Made by a program: the position numbers and the translations under genes. DNA of 64,000 nucleotides from Streptomyces aurantiogriseus (GTDB lineage Bacteria; Actinomycetota; Actinomycetes; Streptomycetales; Streptomycetaceae). The notes beneath the pieces were generated by a model that did not search any database, was not told where the DNA came from, and saw nothing but the letters and a program-made list of their open reading frames with translations. Each line of letters opens with the position of its first letter. Position 1 is the stretch's first letter. Location: assembly GCF_014649375.1 (NCBI RefSeq), contig NZ_BMSX01000007.1, forward strand, positions 248,001 to 312,000, written 5' to 3'. This document shows positions 1 to 8,299 of this stretch, piece after piece.

Positions 1-1
1 C

Positions 2-667
2 GGCTCCACCGGTCAGTTCCCCGCGCCCGGCTACGACGGCCCCACCACCGGCCGGCACTCGCTGCCCGGCCGCCAGGACCCGGCGTCCACGGGCCAGTTC
101 GAACGACCCCAGACCAACGGCGGCAACGGCTACGGCTCCCCACAGCAGCAGCCCGTCCCGCCGCGCCCCGCCGCCCGTCCCGAGCCGGAGGCACTGCCGC
201 CGGCCCCGGGTCCGGGTGACGGCCGTACCCCGCTGTACGACACGCTGGAGACCAACTGGTTCCGCGGGCAGCAGGGCGACGGAAACGGCAACGGCTCCGC
301 TCCGGCGCCGCAGCAACAGCAGCCGCAGGCTCCGGCTGCTCCCCAGCGTCCCGCGGCCACCGGCGCCACAGCTTCCTCGTGGCGTACGTCGCCGAACGAC
401 GAGCTCGTCCGTCAGGCCGAGCGTGTCCGGCAGCCGGCCGCGGGCGGCGTCACCACTTCCGGCCTGCCGCGCCGGGTGCCCCGGGCGAACCTCGTCCCGG
501 GCACGGCTCAGCAGCAACAGCACCAAACCGGTCCGCAGGTCTCGCGTGCGCCTGACGACGTGCGCGGACGGCTGACCAATCTCCGTCGGGGCATCGCGCA
601 GGGTCGTCAGGCCGGCAACGGTCAGACCGGCAGTTTCCCGAGCCCCACTCACCAGCAGGAGCGTTAG
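2..667 (+). CDS. cvnA: conservon sensor protein CvnA, C-terminal part (5' end outside window)
   Basis: Only the disordered C-terminal tail of a conservon histidine-kinase-like protein lies in the window; kinase and membrane parts are upstream of base 1. The visible tail is rich in Gln, Pro and Gly and ends in a segment (SGLPRRVPRANLVPG, then VSRAPDDVRGRLTNLRRG) almost the same as the end of the complete paralogue at 2534-5830, which fixes the frame and the identity. In conservons this protein is a membrane-associated scaffold and sensor for the roadblock, DUF742 and GTPase partners encoded just downstream. Its stop codon directly abuts the TTG start of cvnB, so the two are translationally coupled. 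Partial by window edge, not truncated in nature as far as can be seen. Confidence 0.9.
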   Translation, partial: GSTGQFPAPGYDGPTTGRHSLPGRQDPASTGQFERPQTNGGNGYGSPQQQPVPPRPAARPEPEALPPAPGPGDGRTPLYDTLETNWFRGQQGDGNGNGSAPAPQQQQPQAPAAPQRPAATGATASSWRTSPNDELVRQAERVRQPAAGGVTTSGLPRRVPRANLVPGTAQQQQHQTGPQVSRAPDDVRGRLTNLRRGIAQGRQAGNGQTGSFPSPTHQQER

Positions 668-1090
668 TTGAGCCAGATGAGCCAGGCGGCACAGAATCTG
701 AACTGGTTGATCACCAACTTCGTGGACAACACCCCCGGGGTGTCCCACACCGTCGTCGTGTCCGCCGACGGGCTCCTGCTCGCCATGTCCGAGGGCTTCC
801 CGCGCGACCGTGCCGACCAGCTGGCGGCCGTCGCGTCGGGGCTCACCTCGCTGACGGCCGGGGCCTCCCGGATCTTCGAGGGCGGGCATGTGGCACAGAC
901 GGTCGTCGAGATGGAGCGAGGATTCCTCTTCCTCATGTCCGTCTCGGACGGCTCGTCCCTCGCCGTTCTCGCCCACCCCGAGTGCGACATCGGCCTCGTC
1001 GGCTACGAGATGGCACTGCTGGTCGACCGCGCGGGCGCGGTCCTCACCCCGGACCTGCGCGCCGAGCTCCAAGGCAGTCTGCTCCACTGA
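668..1090 (+). CDS. cvnB: roadblock/LC7 domain protein CvnB
   Basis: A 140-residue roadblock/LC7 (MglB-like) protein, the second conservon gene. It is thought to act as partner, possibly GTPase-activating factor, of the CvnD GTPase on the membrane scaffold formed by CvnA. The whole protein is one roadblock fold, starting MSQMSQAAQNLNW and containing the conserved VVSADGLLLAMSEGFPR strand-turn. It is nearly identical to the paralogue at 5832-6254 across the core, differing mainly around residue 78 (GGHVAQT against GGSVNQT) and at the very end. The start is TTG at 668, directly after the cvnA stop, with AGGAG at 657-661 six bases upstream; ATG at 677 (MSQAAQ) is the alternative but sits 15 bases from that site. 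Confidence 0.93.
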   Translation: MSQMSQAAQNLNWLITNFVDNTPGVSHTVVVSADGLLLAMSEGFPRDRADQLAAVASGLTSLTAGASRIFEGGHVAQTVVEMERGFLFLMSVSDGSSLAVLAHPECDIGLVGYEMALLVDRAGAVLTPDLRAELQGSLLH

Positions 1091-1202
1091 CCGTCCCGGC
1101 ACCACCCACCGCACCAAATCACCGTCCGGCCGACACAATCCCCCCACCGGCCTCGACGGACGGCACGACTGACCGAGACATGCTGTCCCGCCCGGAGGAT
1201 CC

Positions 1203-1601
1203 ATGACCCCGCCCACCGCCTCTCATGATCCGTACGCGGAGCCGTACGGGGACGAGGGCGACCAGCCGCTGGTGCGTCCGTACGCGATGACCGGTGGCCG
1301 GACCCGGCCGCGCTACCAGCTCGCCATCGAGGCACTGATCAGCACCACGGCCGACCCGGCAGCGCTCATGGGGCTCCTTCCGGAGCACCAGCGCATCTGC
1401 CACCTGTGCCGCGAGGTGAAGTCGGTCGCGGAGGTGTCGGCGCTCCTGGCCATGCCGCTGGGTGTGGCGCGGATCCTCGTCGCGGACCTCGCCGAGGCCG
1501 GCCTGGTGGCCATCCACCAGCCGGGCGGCGACGAGAACAACGGCGGCGCTCCGGACGTGACGCTGCTCGAAAGGGTGCTCAGTGGACTTCGCAAGCTCTG
1601 A
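1203..1601 (+). CDS. cvnC: DUF742 family protein CvnC
   Basis: A 132-residue DUF742 protein, third gene of the conservon. The family is a small winged-helix-like adaptor of the conservon complex; its biochemical role is not settled. The core VRPYAMTGGRTRPRYQL, the motif EHQRICHLCRE and the helix-turn-helix-like segment SALLAMPLGVARILVADL are conserved with the second copy at 6351-6938. This copy has a shorter N-terminus of about 20 residues before the core. The gap of 112 bases after cvnB is larger than elsewhere in the operon and holds no gene. The 3' end overlaps cvnD by 20 bases. Confidence 0.92.
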   Translation: MTPPTASHDPYAEPYGDEGDQPLVRPYAMTGGRTRPRYQLAIEALISTTADPAALMGLLPEHQRICHLCREVKSVAEVSALLAMPLGVARILVADLAEAGLVAIHQPGGDENNGGAPDVTLLERVLSGLRKL

Positions 1602-2157
1602 CGGGGGTCGGGCCACCACCTCCGCGAAGATCGTGGTGGCGGGCGGCTTCGGCGTGGGCAAGACCACGTTCGTGGGCGCCGTCTCGGAGATCAACCCGCT
1701 GCGCACGGAGGCCGTGATGACGTCCGCGAGCGCGGGCATCGACGACCTCACCCACACCGGGGACAAGACCACCACCACGGTGGCCATGGACTTCGGCCGC
1801 ATCACGCTCGACCAGGACCTGATCCTCTACCTGTTCGGTACGCCCGGCCAGGACCGTTTCTGGTTCATGTGGGACGACCTGGTGCGCGGCGCCATCGGCG
1901 CGGTGGTGCTCGTGGACACGCGGCGTCTGGCGGACTGTTTCCCGGCCGTGGACTACTTCGAGAACAGCGGTCTGCCGTTCGTCGTCGCCCTCAACGGCTT
2001 CGACGGGCAGCAGCCGTACCAGCCGGAAGAGGTGCGCGAGGCGCTGCAGATCGGGCCGGACACCCCGATCATCACCACCGACGCCCGTCACCGGGCCGAC
2101 GCCAAGAGTGCGCTGATCACGCTGGTGGAGCACGCGCTGATGGCGCGGCTGCGGTAG
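1582..2157 (+). CDS. cvnD: small Ras/MglA-like GTPase CvnD
   Basis: A 191-residue GTP-binding protein, last gene of the first conservon. The P-loop GGFGVGKTT lies at residues 21-29, followed by switch regions and a G3-type motif FGTPGQDRF in place of the classical DxxGQ, as is usual in this group. The base-recognition loop reads ALNGFDG rather than NKxD. It is expected to cycle GTP on the CvnA/CvnB scaffold. Translation starts at GTG 1582 inside the end of cvnC (20-base overlap), so coupling is likely. It is about 95% identical to the paralogue at 6919-7500, but the C-terminal region keeps small differences such as DGQQPYQPEE against DGNQPYNPDE. No P450 (cvnE) gene follows. Confidence 0.94.
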   Translation: MDFASSDGGRATTSAKIVVAGGFGVGKTTFVGAVSEINPLRTEAVMTSASAGIDDLTHTGDKTTTTVAMDFGRITLDQDLILYLFGTPGQDRFWFMWDDLVRGAIGAVVLVDTRRLADCFPAVDYFENSGLPFVVALNGFDGQQPYQPEEVREALQIGPDTPIITTDARHRADAKSALITLVEHALMARLR

Positions 2158-2314
2158 CACTCAAACAACCCGTGCCGTACGGCAGTTGTCGTAGACACTC
2201 AGGAGCCGGCTGTGGCCTTTGACACGGTCGGCTCCGGTGTTCATAACGTTTCGGCAGAGGAATCCGGTGGTACGGCCACGCGTCGCGGTCACTTGGTCTC
2301 GCTGCGCGCACGAA

Positions 2315-2345
2315 GGCCCCGTCTTTTGGCGGGGCTCGTTCTTTT
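2315..2345 (+). terminator. intrinsic terminator after first conservon
   Basis: Bases 2315-2323 pair with 2328-2336 around a TTTT loop (stem core GCCCCG/CGGGGC), followed by a T-rich run CGTTCTTTTT. It lies 158 bases after the cvnD stop and ends the first conservon operon. The rest of the gap 2158-2533 (376 bases) holds no credible gene and has lower G+C around 2335-2460, where the promoter of the second conservon is likely to be. Confidence 0.75.
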
Positions 2346-2533
2346 TGACCGTTTTATCTGGGGCTTACATCACTTCGAACCGGCACTTCTCACTGTTTGG
2401 AAGAGCGCAGGTCGTCGTGCTGGAATGCCTGAACTGCCCAATAGTCAATGACGTACTCATGGTCGATGGCTGACCGGGCTCTGAGACACTGCGGCACGAC
2501 GTAGGTGCCGACCGCCGAGAGGTTGTTGGTCGA

Positions 2534-5500
2534 GTGAGGCGAAGCAAGAAAAGTCCCGAGCCGGCGGCGCGGGGCAACTTCACCCCGCCGCCGCGCGGAG
2601 CGGCGCCCGCCCCTGTGCCCGGCTCGGAGCCGACGGCCGCACCCGCGAAGAGCGGTGGTCGTCTCTCCCCGCGCAACTGGCGCGTGCCGACCCGGCTGAA
2701 CGCGATCCTGCTCATACCCGTGCTCGTCGGCCTGGTCATGGGCGGCTTCCAGGTGAAGGGCTCGATCGACACCTGGCAGGAGGCCCGCGACGCCGAGAAG
2801 GTCGCGAAGATCGTGGCCGCCGCCGGTGAGTACGCCGAGGCCCTCCTCAACGAGCGTGACGTCTCCGCTCAGCCGCTCCTGCAGAACAAGAAGGACGACA
2901 AGACCGTCAAGGACGCCCGCGCCTTCACCGACGAGAAGGCCGCCGCCTTCCACAGGGAAGTCGTCGGCATGCCGGCCAAGCAGGGCCTGGAGCGCCGCCT
3001 GGACCTGGTGGAGAAGGCCGAGCCGACCCTCGCGAAGATCCGCGCGGCCGCCTACACCCAGGCCATGGACCCGGTGAAGACCGAAGAGGGCTACGTCGCG
3101 GTCGAGCACCTGCTGATGGAGTTCACCAACGAGCTCGGCCTGGGCACCGGCAACATCACCGCGTACGGCCGCACCGTGTACGCCATCGCGCTCGCCAAGG
3201 GCGCCGAGTCCCTGCAGCGCTCGATCGGCATGCACCTTCTGGTCCGGCCCAGCCCCGACGAGAAGGTCTTCGCGCAGCAGGTCACCGCCTTCACCTCCTA
3301 CGCCTACCTCGAGAACGTGGCCATCCAGGAGTACGTCTCCGGTGGCACCACGCAGGACGCCGCGCGGCTCACCGAGGTCATGCAGCAGAAGACCGCGGAG
3401 GGCACGAAGCTGGCCGCCGACGCCAAGGCGAAGGCGGAGGCCGAGGGTCAGGAGTACGTCGCCCCGCCCGCGATGACCAAGATGATCCAGGCGATCGGCC
3501 AGGGCCAGGAGCCCGCCGATCTCGCCGAGCAGGGCATCACCGCCCAGGCCTGGATGACGGCCGCGACCCTGAAGTTCGAGGGCTACAGCCAGGTCGAGAA
3601 GGAACTCATCGACCGAGCGGTCAACGAGGCCGGGCAGATCGCCTCCGACGCCCAGCAGGACGCCATCATCAACGGTGGCATCGTCGTCATCGCCCTGCTC
3701 GCCGCCTTCATCATCGCCGGGCTCATGGCCCGCCAGATGAGCCAGTCCATGCGCCAGCTGCGCAACGCCGCCTTCGGCATCGCCGAGCAGCGTCTGCCGA
3801 TGCTGGTCGACCAGCTCTCGCGCACCGACCCCGGCCGGGTCGACACCCGGGTCGCCCCGATCCCGATCAACACCACCGACGAGATCGGCGAGGTCGCCCG
3901 CGCCTTCGACCAGGTCCACCGCGAGGCCGTCCGGCTCGCCGCCGAGCAGGCCCTGCTGCGGGGCAACATCAACGCGATCTTCACCAACCTGTCGCGCCGC
4001 AACCAGTCGCTGATCGAGGGCCAGCTGACCCTGATCACCGACCTGGAGAACAACGAGGCCGACCCGGACCAGTTGGAGAACCTCTTCCGCCTGGACCACC
4101 TCGCGACCCGTATGCGCCGCAACGGCGAGAACCTCCTCGTTCTCGCCGGCGAGGAGCCCGGCCGCCGCTGGGACCAGCCGGTCCCGCTGGTCGACGTCCT
4201 GCGCGCCGCCTCCTCCGAGGTGGAGCAGTACGAGCGCATCGAGCTGTCGGGCGTGCCGGAGGCCGAGATCCACGGCCGTGCCGTGACCGACCTCGTGCAC
4301 CTGCTGGCCGAGCTGCTGGAGAACGCGACGACGTTCTCCTCGCCGCAGACCAAGGTTCGGGTGACGGCCACCCGTCTCCCCGACGGTCGGGTCATGATCG
4401 AGATCCACGACAAGGGCATCGGCCTCACCGCCGAGGACTTCGCCGACATCAACCACAAGCTGGCCAACCCGCCGACGGTGGACGCCGCGATCTCGCAGCG
4501 CATGGGCCTGTTCGTGGTCGGCCGGCTGTCCGACCGGCACGGCATCCGCGTCCAGCTGCGCCCCTCGGGCGAGCAGGCCGGCACCACCTCGCTGGTCATG
4601 CTGCCGGACGCGATCACGCACGGCGGCGGTGGCGAACAGCCCGCCGACCGCGACGAGTTCACCGTCTCGCAGATCATCCCGGAGCAGCAGTTCCAGGGTG
4701 AGGACTTCAACCAGCAGCCGATGCGCACGGCGGCCGAACTCGGCTTCGACGACAGCCGCTACAACGAGGTCCCCGACGACATCCGCGAGCTGGACCCCGT
4801 GGGCCGCTCCCTGATGCGCGAGGGGCGCCGGGCGGCCCTGGAGTCCCAGACCCACGGCCAGCCCGGCCAGCAGCAGTCCCCCGAGACGCCCGCGTACACC
4901 GAGGGCTTCGACCGGACGCAGCAGCAGTCGGCGTACGACGCCTCCCAGAACGGCTACGCGGCCGCGCAGAACGGCTACGACACCGGCACGACCGGGGCCA
5001 CCGGCTACGCCGAGCAGCCCGCGGCGTACGACCAGCAGACGGCGTACGAGGAGCGGCAGCGCCCGGCGTACGAGGACCCGTACCTCGCGTCGAACGGCGG
5101 GGGGACGCAGGGCGAGGACTTCTCCGCGAACGGCGGTGTGCCGCAGAACGGCGCCTTCGGGTCGAACGGCGGCTACCCCGACCCCGCGTATGCGGAGCCG
5201 GCCCAGGAGGAGCGCGCGCCGGACCGCGCGTCCGCGGCGGACGGCTTCGGGTCGTACGAGGAGCAGTCCTACCAGGACGACTGGCCGCAGCAGAACGGCT
5301 ACCAGAACGGCTACCCGGACCAGTACGCTCCGGAAGCGGAATCCACGCAGGCCGCTGACGCGAGTCAGCAGGACAGCGTAGGCTTCGACCGTCCGGGACC
5401 GGCCCCCTCCGCCGCCCACGAGCTGACCGACGCCGGACTGCCCCGCCGCGGATCGTTCGCGGCGAGCGGTTCGAACGGCGCCGCGCGGCCCGTGAACCGC

Positions 5501-5830
5501 GAGGCGCCGGCCCCCACTTCGGAGAGCAACGGCGACAGCGGCTGGCGTTCGGCGAACGACGCGCGCTGGCAGCAGGCCTCGCAGCTCCGGAAGCCGAAGG
5601 CGGGCGGGGTCACCTCCTCCGGCCTGCCGCGGCGGGTGCCCAAGGCCAATCTGGTCGAGGGCGCCGCCGAGAGCACCCCCCAGGGAGGCCCTCAGGTCTC
5701 CCGCGCCCCGGAGGACGTCCGAGGCAGGCTGAGCAACCTGCGTCGAGGCGTCCAGCGCGGACGCAACGCAGGCAGTGAAACGAACGGCCAGGGCTTCGGT
5801 CCTGACAGCACCTACAACCAGGAGCGTTAG
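2534..5830 (+). CDS. cvnA: conservon histidine-kinase-like sensor CvnA
   Basis: A 1098-residue membrane sensor, first gene of the second conservon. After a basic, Pro-rich cytoplasmic N-terminus there is a membrane helix at about 53-75, an extracytoplasmic helical domain of nitrate/sulfonate-sensing type (about 76-375), a second membrane helix at about 379-399, a HAMP-like linker, and a GHKL ATPase domain (about 480-700) with N-box ELLENATTF near 593, G1 box DKGIG near 626 and RMGLFVVGR near 656. No phospho-acceptor His box with normal spacing is obvious, so it may bind ATP and act as scaffold rather than as a classical kinase. The last 400 residues are low-complexity, rich in Gln, Asn, Tyr and Gly with repeated NGY units, and end in the same conserved tail as the first copy. 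The start is GTG 2534; its ribosome-binding site (GAGAGG at 2517-2522) is weak. Confidence 0.93.
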   Translation: MRRSKKSPEPAARGNFTPPPRGAAPAPVPGSEPTAAPAKSGGRLSPRNWRVPTRLNAILLIPVLVGLVMGGFQVKGSIDTWQEARDAEKVAKIVAAAGEYAEALLNERDVSAQPLLQNKKDDKTVKDARAFTDEKAAAFHREVVGMPAKQGLERRLDLVEKAEPTLAKIRAAAYTQAMDPVKTEEGYVAVEHLLMEFTNELGLGTGNITAYGRTVYAIALAKGAESLQRSIGMHLLVRPSPDEKVFAQQVTAFTSYAYLENVAIQEYVSGGTTQDAARLTEVMQQKTAEGTKLAADAKAKAEAEGQEYVAPPAMTKMIQAIGQGQEPADLAEQGITAQAWMTAATLKFEGYSQVEKELIDRAVNEAGQIASDAQQDAIINGGIVVIALLAAFIIAGLMARQMSQSMRQLRNAAFGIAEQRLPMLVDQLSRTDPGRVDTRVAPIPINTTDEIGEVARAFDQVHREAVRLAAEQALLRGNINAIFTNLSRRNQSLIEGQLTLITDLENNEADPDQLENLFRLDHLATRMRRNGENLLVLAGEEPGRRWDQPVPLVDVLRAASSEVEQYERIELSGVPEAEIHGRAVTDLVHLLAELLENATTFSSPQTKVRVTATRLPDGRVMIEIHDKGIGLTAEDFADINHKLANPPTVDAAISQRMGLFVVGRLSDRHGIRVQLRPSGEQAGTTSLVMLPDAITHGGGGEQPADRDEFTVSQIIPEQQFQGEDFNQQPMRTAAELGFDDSRYNEVPDDIRELDPVGRSLMREGRRAALESQTHGQPGQQQSPETPAYTEGFDRTQQQSAYDASQNGYAAAQNGYDTGTTGATGYAEQPAAYDQQTAYEERQRPAYEDPYLASNGGGTQGEDFSANGGVPQNGAFGSNGGYPDPAYAEPAQEERAPDRASAADGFGSYEEQSYQDDWPQQNGYQNGYPDQYAPEAESTQAADASQQDSVGFDRPGPAPSAAHELTDAGLPRRGSFAASGSNGAARPVNREAPAPTSESNGDSGWRSANDARWQQASQLRKPKAGGVTSSGLPRRVPKANLVEGAAESTPQGGPQVSRAPEDVRGRLSNLRRGVQRGRNAGSETNGQGFGPDSTYNQER

Positions 5831-5831
5831 T

Positions 5832-6254
5832 GTGAGCCCGATGAGCCAGGCGGCACAGAACCTGAACTGGTTGATCACCAACTTCGTGGACAACACCCCG
5901 GGGGTGTCCCACACGGTGGTGGTCTCCGCCGACGGACTCCTTCTGGCGATGTCCGAAGGCTTCCCCCGCGACCGCGCCGACCAGCTCGCGGCCGTCGCCT
6001 CCGGTCTGACGTCACTGACGGCAGGCGCCTCCCGGATCTTCGAGGGAGGCAGCGTGAACCAGACGGTTGTGGAGATGGAGCGGGGATTCCTCTTCATCAT
6101 GTCCATCTCCGACGGTTCGTCGCTCGCGGTCCTCGCCCACCCCGAGGCGGACATCGGCCTCATTGGGTACGAGATGGCCCTTCTGGTGGACCGTGCCGGT
6201 ACGGTCCTGACGCCCGACCTTCGTGCGGAGCTCCAAGGGAGCCTTCTCAACTAG
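5832..6254 (+). CDS. cvnB: roadblock/LC7 domain protein CvnB (second copy)
   Basis: A 140-residue roadblock/LC7 protein of the second conservon, with the same role as the copy at 668-1090, to which it is almost identical. GTG at 5832 is preceded by AGGAG at 5820-5824 and begins one base after the cvnA stop; ATG 5841 (MSQAAQ) is the in-frame alternative. The near identity of the two CvnB proteins raises the question whether subunits can be exchanged between the two systems. Confidence 0.93.
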   Translation: MSPMSQAAQNLNWLITNFVDNTPGVSHTVVVSADGLLLAMSEGFPRDRADQLAAVASGLTSLTAGASRIFEGGSVNQTVVEMERGFLFIMSISDGSSLAVLAHPEADIGLIGYEMALLVDRAGTVLTPDLRAELQGSLLN

Positions 6255-6350
6255 CAACGGGACGGTGCGTATTGGCGTCCCGAGGCCGTAGGGTTTCGGG
6301 ACGCGGCTTCCACGTGATGGGTGCCAGGCACAGTCGGAGGAGGAGAGAAA

Positions 6351-6938
6351 GTGGCAACACCCCCAGGCGGTTCTAATCCGGGTAACTGGTCGTACGGCCC
6401 TGCCCAGGGTCAGGGCGACGGTTCCCAGAACGCGAACCGTTACAACTTCCCCTCCGCTCCGAGCCACGGTCAGCCGTACGCGCCGCCGAGCCCGCAGGGT
6501 CCGGGCCCGTCGCCGTACGACCAGCCGCAGGCGCCGCGCATCCAGCCCGTGCAGCCCCAGCGCCGCGGCCCCGAGCCGGCGCCCGCCGGGGCGTCGAACA
6601 ACCCGCTGGTGCGTCCGTACGCCATGACCGGTGGCCGGACCCGCCCGCGCTACCAGCTCGCCATCGAGGCGCTGGTGCACACCACTGCGCAGCCGCACCA
6701 GATGCAGGGCCAGCTGCCCGAGCATCAGCGGATCTGCAACCTGTGCCGTGAGATCAAGTCGGTAGCCGAGATCTCGGCCCTCCTGACAATCCCTCTCGGC
6801 GTGGCCAGGATCCTCGTCGCCGACTTGGCGGAGGCGGGACTGGTCGCCATCCATCAGCCCGGCGGCGACGAAAACGCCGGCGGCCAGCCAGACGTGACAC
6901 TGCTCGAAAGGGTGCTCAGTGGACTTCGCAAGCTCTAG
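6351..6938 (+). CDS. cvnC: DUF742 family protein CvnC (second copy)
   Basis: A 195-residue DUF742 protein. Unlike the first copy it has an N-terminal extension of about 80 residues rich in Pro, Gln, Gly and Tyr before the conserved core LVRPYAMTGGRTRPRYQ. The core continues EHQRICNLCREIKSVAEISALL and ends DVTLLERVLSGLRKL exactly as in the first copy. GTG 6351 was chosen because GGAGGAGGAG (6336-6345) lies just upstream; an earlier in-frame GTG at 6321 has no such site. The 3' end overlaps cvnD by 20 bases, as in the first conservon. Confidence 0.92.
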   Translation: MATPPGGSNPGNWSYGPAQGQGDGSQNANRYNFPSAPSHGQPYAPPSPQGPGPSPYDQPQAPRIQPVQPQRRGPEPAPAGASNNPLVRPYAMTGGRTRPRYQLAIEALVHTTAQPHQMQGQLPEHQRICNLCREIKSVAEISALLTIPLGVARILVADLAEAGLVAIHQPGGDENAGGQPDVTLLERVLSGLRKL

Positions 6939-7500
6939 CGGCGGTCCTTCCCGCTCCACCACCTCCGCGAAGATCGTGGTGGCGGGCGGCTTCGGCGTGG
7001 GCAAGACCACGTTCGTCGGCGCCGTCTCGGAGATCAACCCGCTGCGCACGGAGGCCGTCATGACGTCTGCTTCTGCAGGCATCGACGACCTCACCCACAC
7101 CGGAGACAAGACCACCACCACGGTGGCCATGGACTTCGGTCGTATCACCCTGGACCAGGACCTGATCCTGTACCTCTTCGGTACGCCCGGCCAGGACCGC
7201 TTCTGGTTCATGTGGGACGACCTGGTGCGCGGCGCGATCGGCGCGATCGTCCTGGTGGACACCCGCCGTCTCGCCGACTGCTTCCCGGCGGTCGACTACT
7301 TCGAGAACTCGGGCCTCCCCTTCGTGATCGCCCTCAACGGCTTCGACGGCAACCAGCCGTACAACCCGGACGAGGTGCGCGAGGCCCTGCAGATCGGCCC
7401 CGACACCCCGATCATCACGACGGACGCCCGCCACCGTGCGGACGCCAAGTCGGCGCTGATCACGCTGGTGGAGCACGCGCTGATGGCGCGCCTGCGGTAG
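6919..7500 (+). CDS. cvnD: small Ras/MglA-like GTPase CvnD (second copy)
   Basis: A 193-residue GTPase closing the second conservon, with P-loop GGFGVGKTT, G3 motif FGTPGQDRF and ALNGFDG in place of NKxD. It starts at GTG 6919 inside cvnC. At both protein and DNA level it closely resembles the cvnD at 1582-2157, with long stretches identical even at third positions (for example the TTCGGCGTGGGCAAGACC region), which points to tandem duplication or later gene conversion. A very long perfect hairpin follows at once and must end the operon. Confidence 0.94.
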   Translation: MDFASSSGGPSRSTTSAKIVVAGGFGVGKTTFVGAVSEINPLRTEAVMTSASAGIDDLTHTGDKTTTTVAMDFGRITLDQDLILYLFGTPGQDRFWFMWDDLVRGAIGAIVLVDTRRLADCFPAVDYFENSGLPFVIALNGFDGNQPYNPDEVREALQIGPDTPIITTDARHRADAKSALITLVEHALMARLR

Positions 7501-7508
7501 CGCTGCCG

Positions 7509-7575
7509 CGCGGTGGCATGGCAAGAGGGCGCCCTCTCCGAGTCGGAGAGGGCGCCCTCTTGCCATGCCACCGCG
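7509..7575 (+). terminator. 67-base perfect hairpin after second conservon
   Basis: Bases 7509-7541 are exactly complementary to 7543-7575 with a single unpaired base at 7542: a 33-base-pair stem without mismatch, beginning 8 bases after the cvnD stop. The centre is CTCCGAGTCGGAG. There is no U-tail, typical for streptomycete factor-assisted or hairpin-only terminators. The length and perfection are well beyond the other hairpins in the window. Confidence 0.85.
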
Positions 7576-7993
7576 TCGTCCCGCCGGTACGGGACGCCGT
7601 CCTGGCCCTCGGGTGGGTGCCGGCCGGCTGCGGCGGCGCCGTGGCCGCTCGACGACGCGGGCCCGGGACAGGCCCTGGCCGTCGAGCCCGCGGAGCCTCC
7701 CCGCACGGGCCTGCGCCCGCCCAGAGCCGGTGCGGCCCTTCGCGGGTGCCCTTGCGGGGCTCGTGCACCGGCTGAAGACCGACGAGGCCTACGAGTGAGA
7801 GCGGCGAGAGCGGTGCGCAGGGCCGTACCTGCGGCCCCCGCGTCCCGGCAAGTAAGGGCCGCGCCGGCTCGGCCGGGGCCACGGTGAGCGGCCCCGCGCC
7901 CCGCGCCTGGCCCCGCGCGGCCGGCAGGACGCGCTCGTCGTTCCCCTTGCCGACGCCCTCGGCGGCGGGGCCGGGCCGCTGCCGGTCGGCACG
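7576..7993. other. gene-free stretch between two hairpins
   Basis: About 420 bases of very high G+C without a convincing gene. A 77-codon open frame at 7565-7798 (+) is Arg/Pro-rich, begins inside the hairpin arm and has no ribosome-binding site, so it is not called. Nothing else recognised. Confidence 0.5.
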
Positions 7994-8030
7994 CGAAGGC
8001 CCCGGCGCCCAGGGGGCGTCGGGGCCTTCG
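7994..8030 (-). terminator. terminator of accB-accE operon
   Basis: 16-base arms 7994-8009 and 8015-8030 (CGAAGGCCCC.../...GGGGCCTTCG) pair with one G-U wobble around a 5-base loop. It lies 18 bases beyond the accE stop on the minus strand. Confidence 0.8.
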
Positions 8031-8047
8031 TCGTACGGCGTGTGCGC

Positions 8048-8242
8048 TCAGCGCCAGCTGTGCGGGGCGCGGAAGCCGGGCTCGCGTTCCAGGCGGCGCC
8101 AGCCTGCCCGGAGGCGGCCGCGGCGGACCGGGGTGGGGTCGGTGGTGCGGGCGGCGGCGCGGGCCAGGAGGATCGCCGTGATGGCGGCGACTTCCTCGGG
8201 CTCGGCGTGGCCCTTCTCGACGCGGATGTCAGGGGTGCTCAT
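8048..8242 (-). CDS. accE: acyl-CoA carboxylase epsilon subunit
   Basis: A 64-residue epsilon subunit of actinobacterial acyl-CoA carboxylase. These small proteins bind the beta (carboxyltransferase) subunit and raise activity of the alpha-beta complex that makes malonyl-CoA or methylmalonyl-CoA for fatty acids and polyketides. The family pattern is clear: N-terminal IRVEKGHAEPEEVAAITAILLARAA helix and C-terminal WRRLEREPGFRAPHSWR. ATG at 8240-8242 begins 57 bases after the accB stop on the same strand, so the two form an operon. A strong hairpin follows the stop. Confidence 0.9.
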   Translation of the reverse strand: MSTPDIRVEKGHAEPEEVAAITAILLARAAARTTDPTPVRRGRLRAGWRRLEREPGFRAPHSWR

Positions 8243-8299
8243 GGGTGTCAGTCTCCGTGAGAGAGGTTTCCGCGGGGGGATCGCGGAAAGTCCGCTGGG

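Noticed and set aside
2390..6250. 1286-codon open frame on the minus strand opposite cvnA
   Set aside because: Shadow of the third-position G/C bias of cvnA; composition is Val/Arg/Leu/Gly repeats without domains, and the plus-strand protein is a clear family member.
7565..7798. 77-codon open frame after the second conservon
   Set aside because: Begins inside the hairpin arm, no ribosome-binding site, Arg/Pro-rich composition typical of random high-G+C frames.
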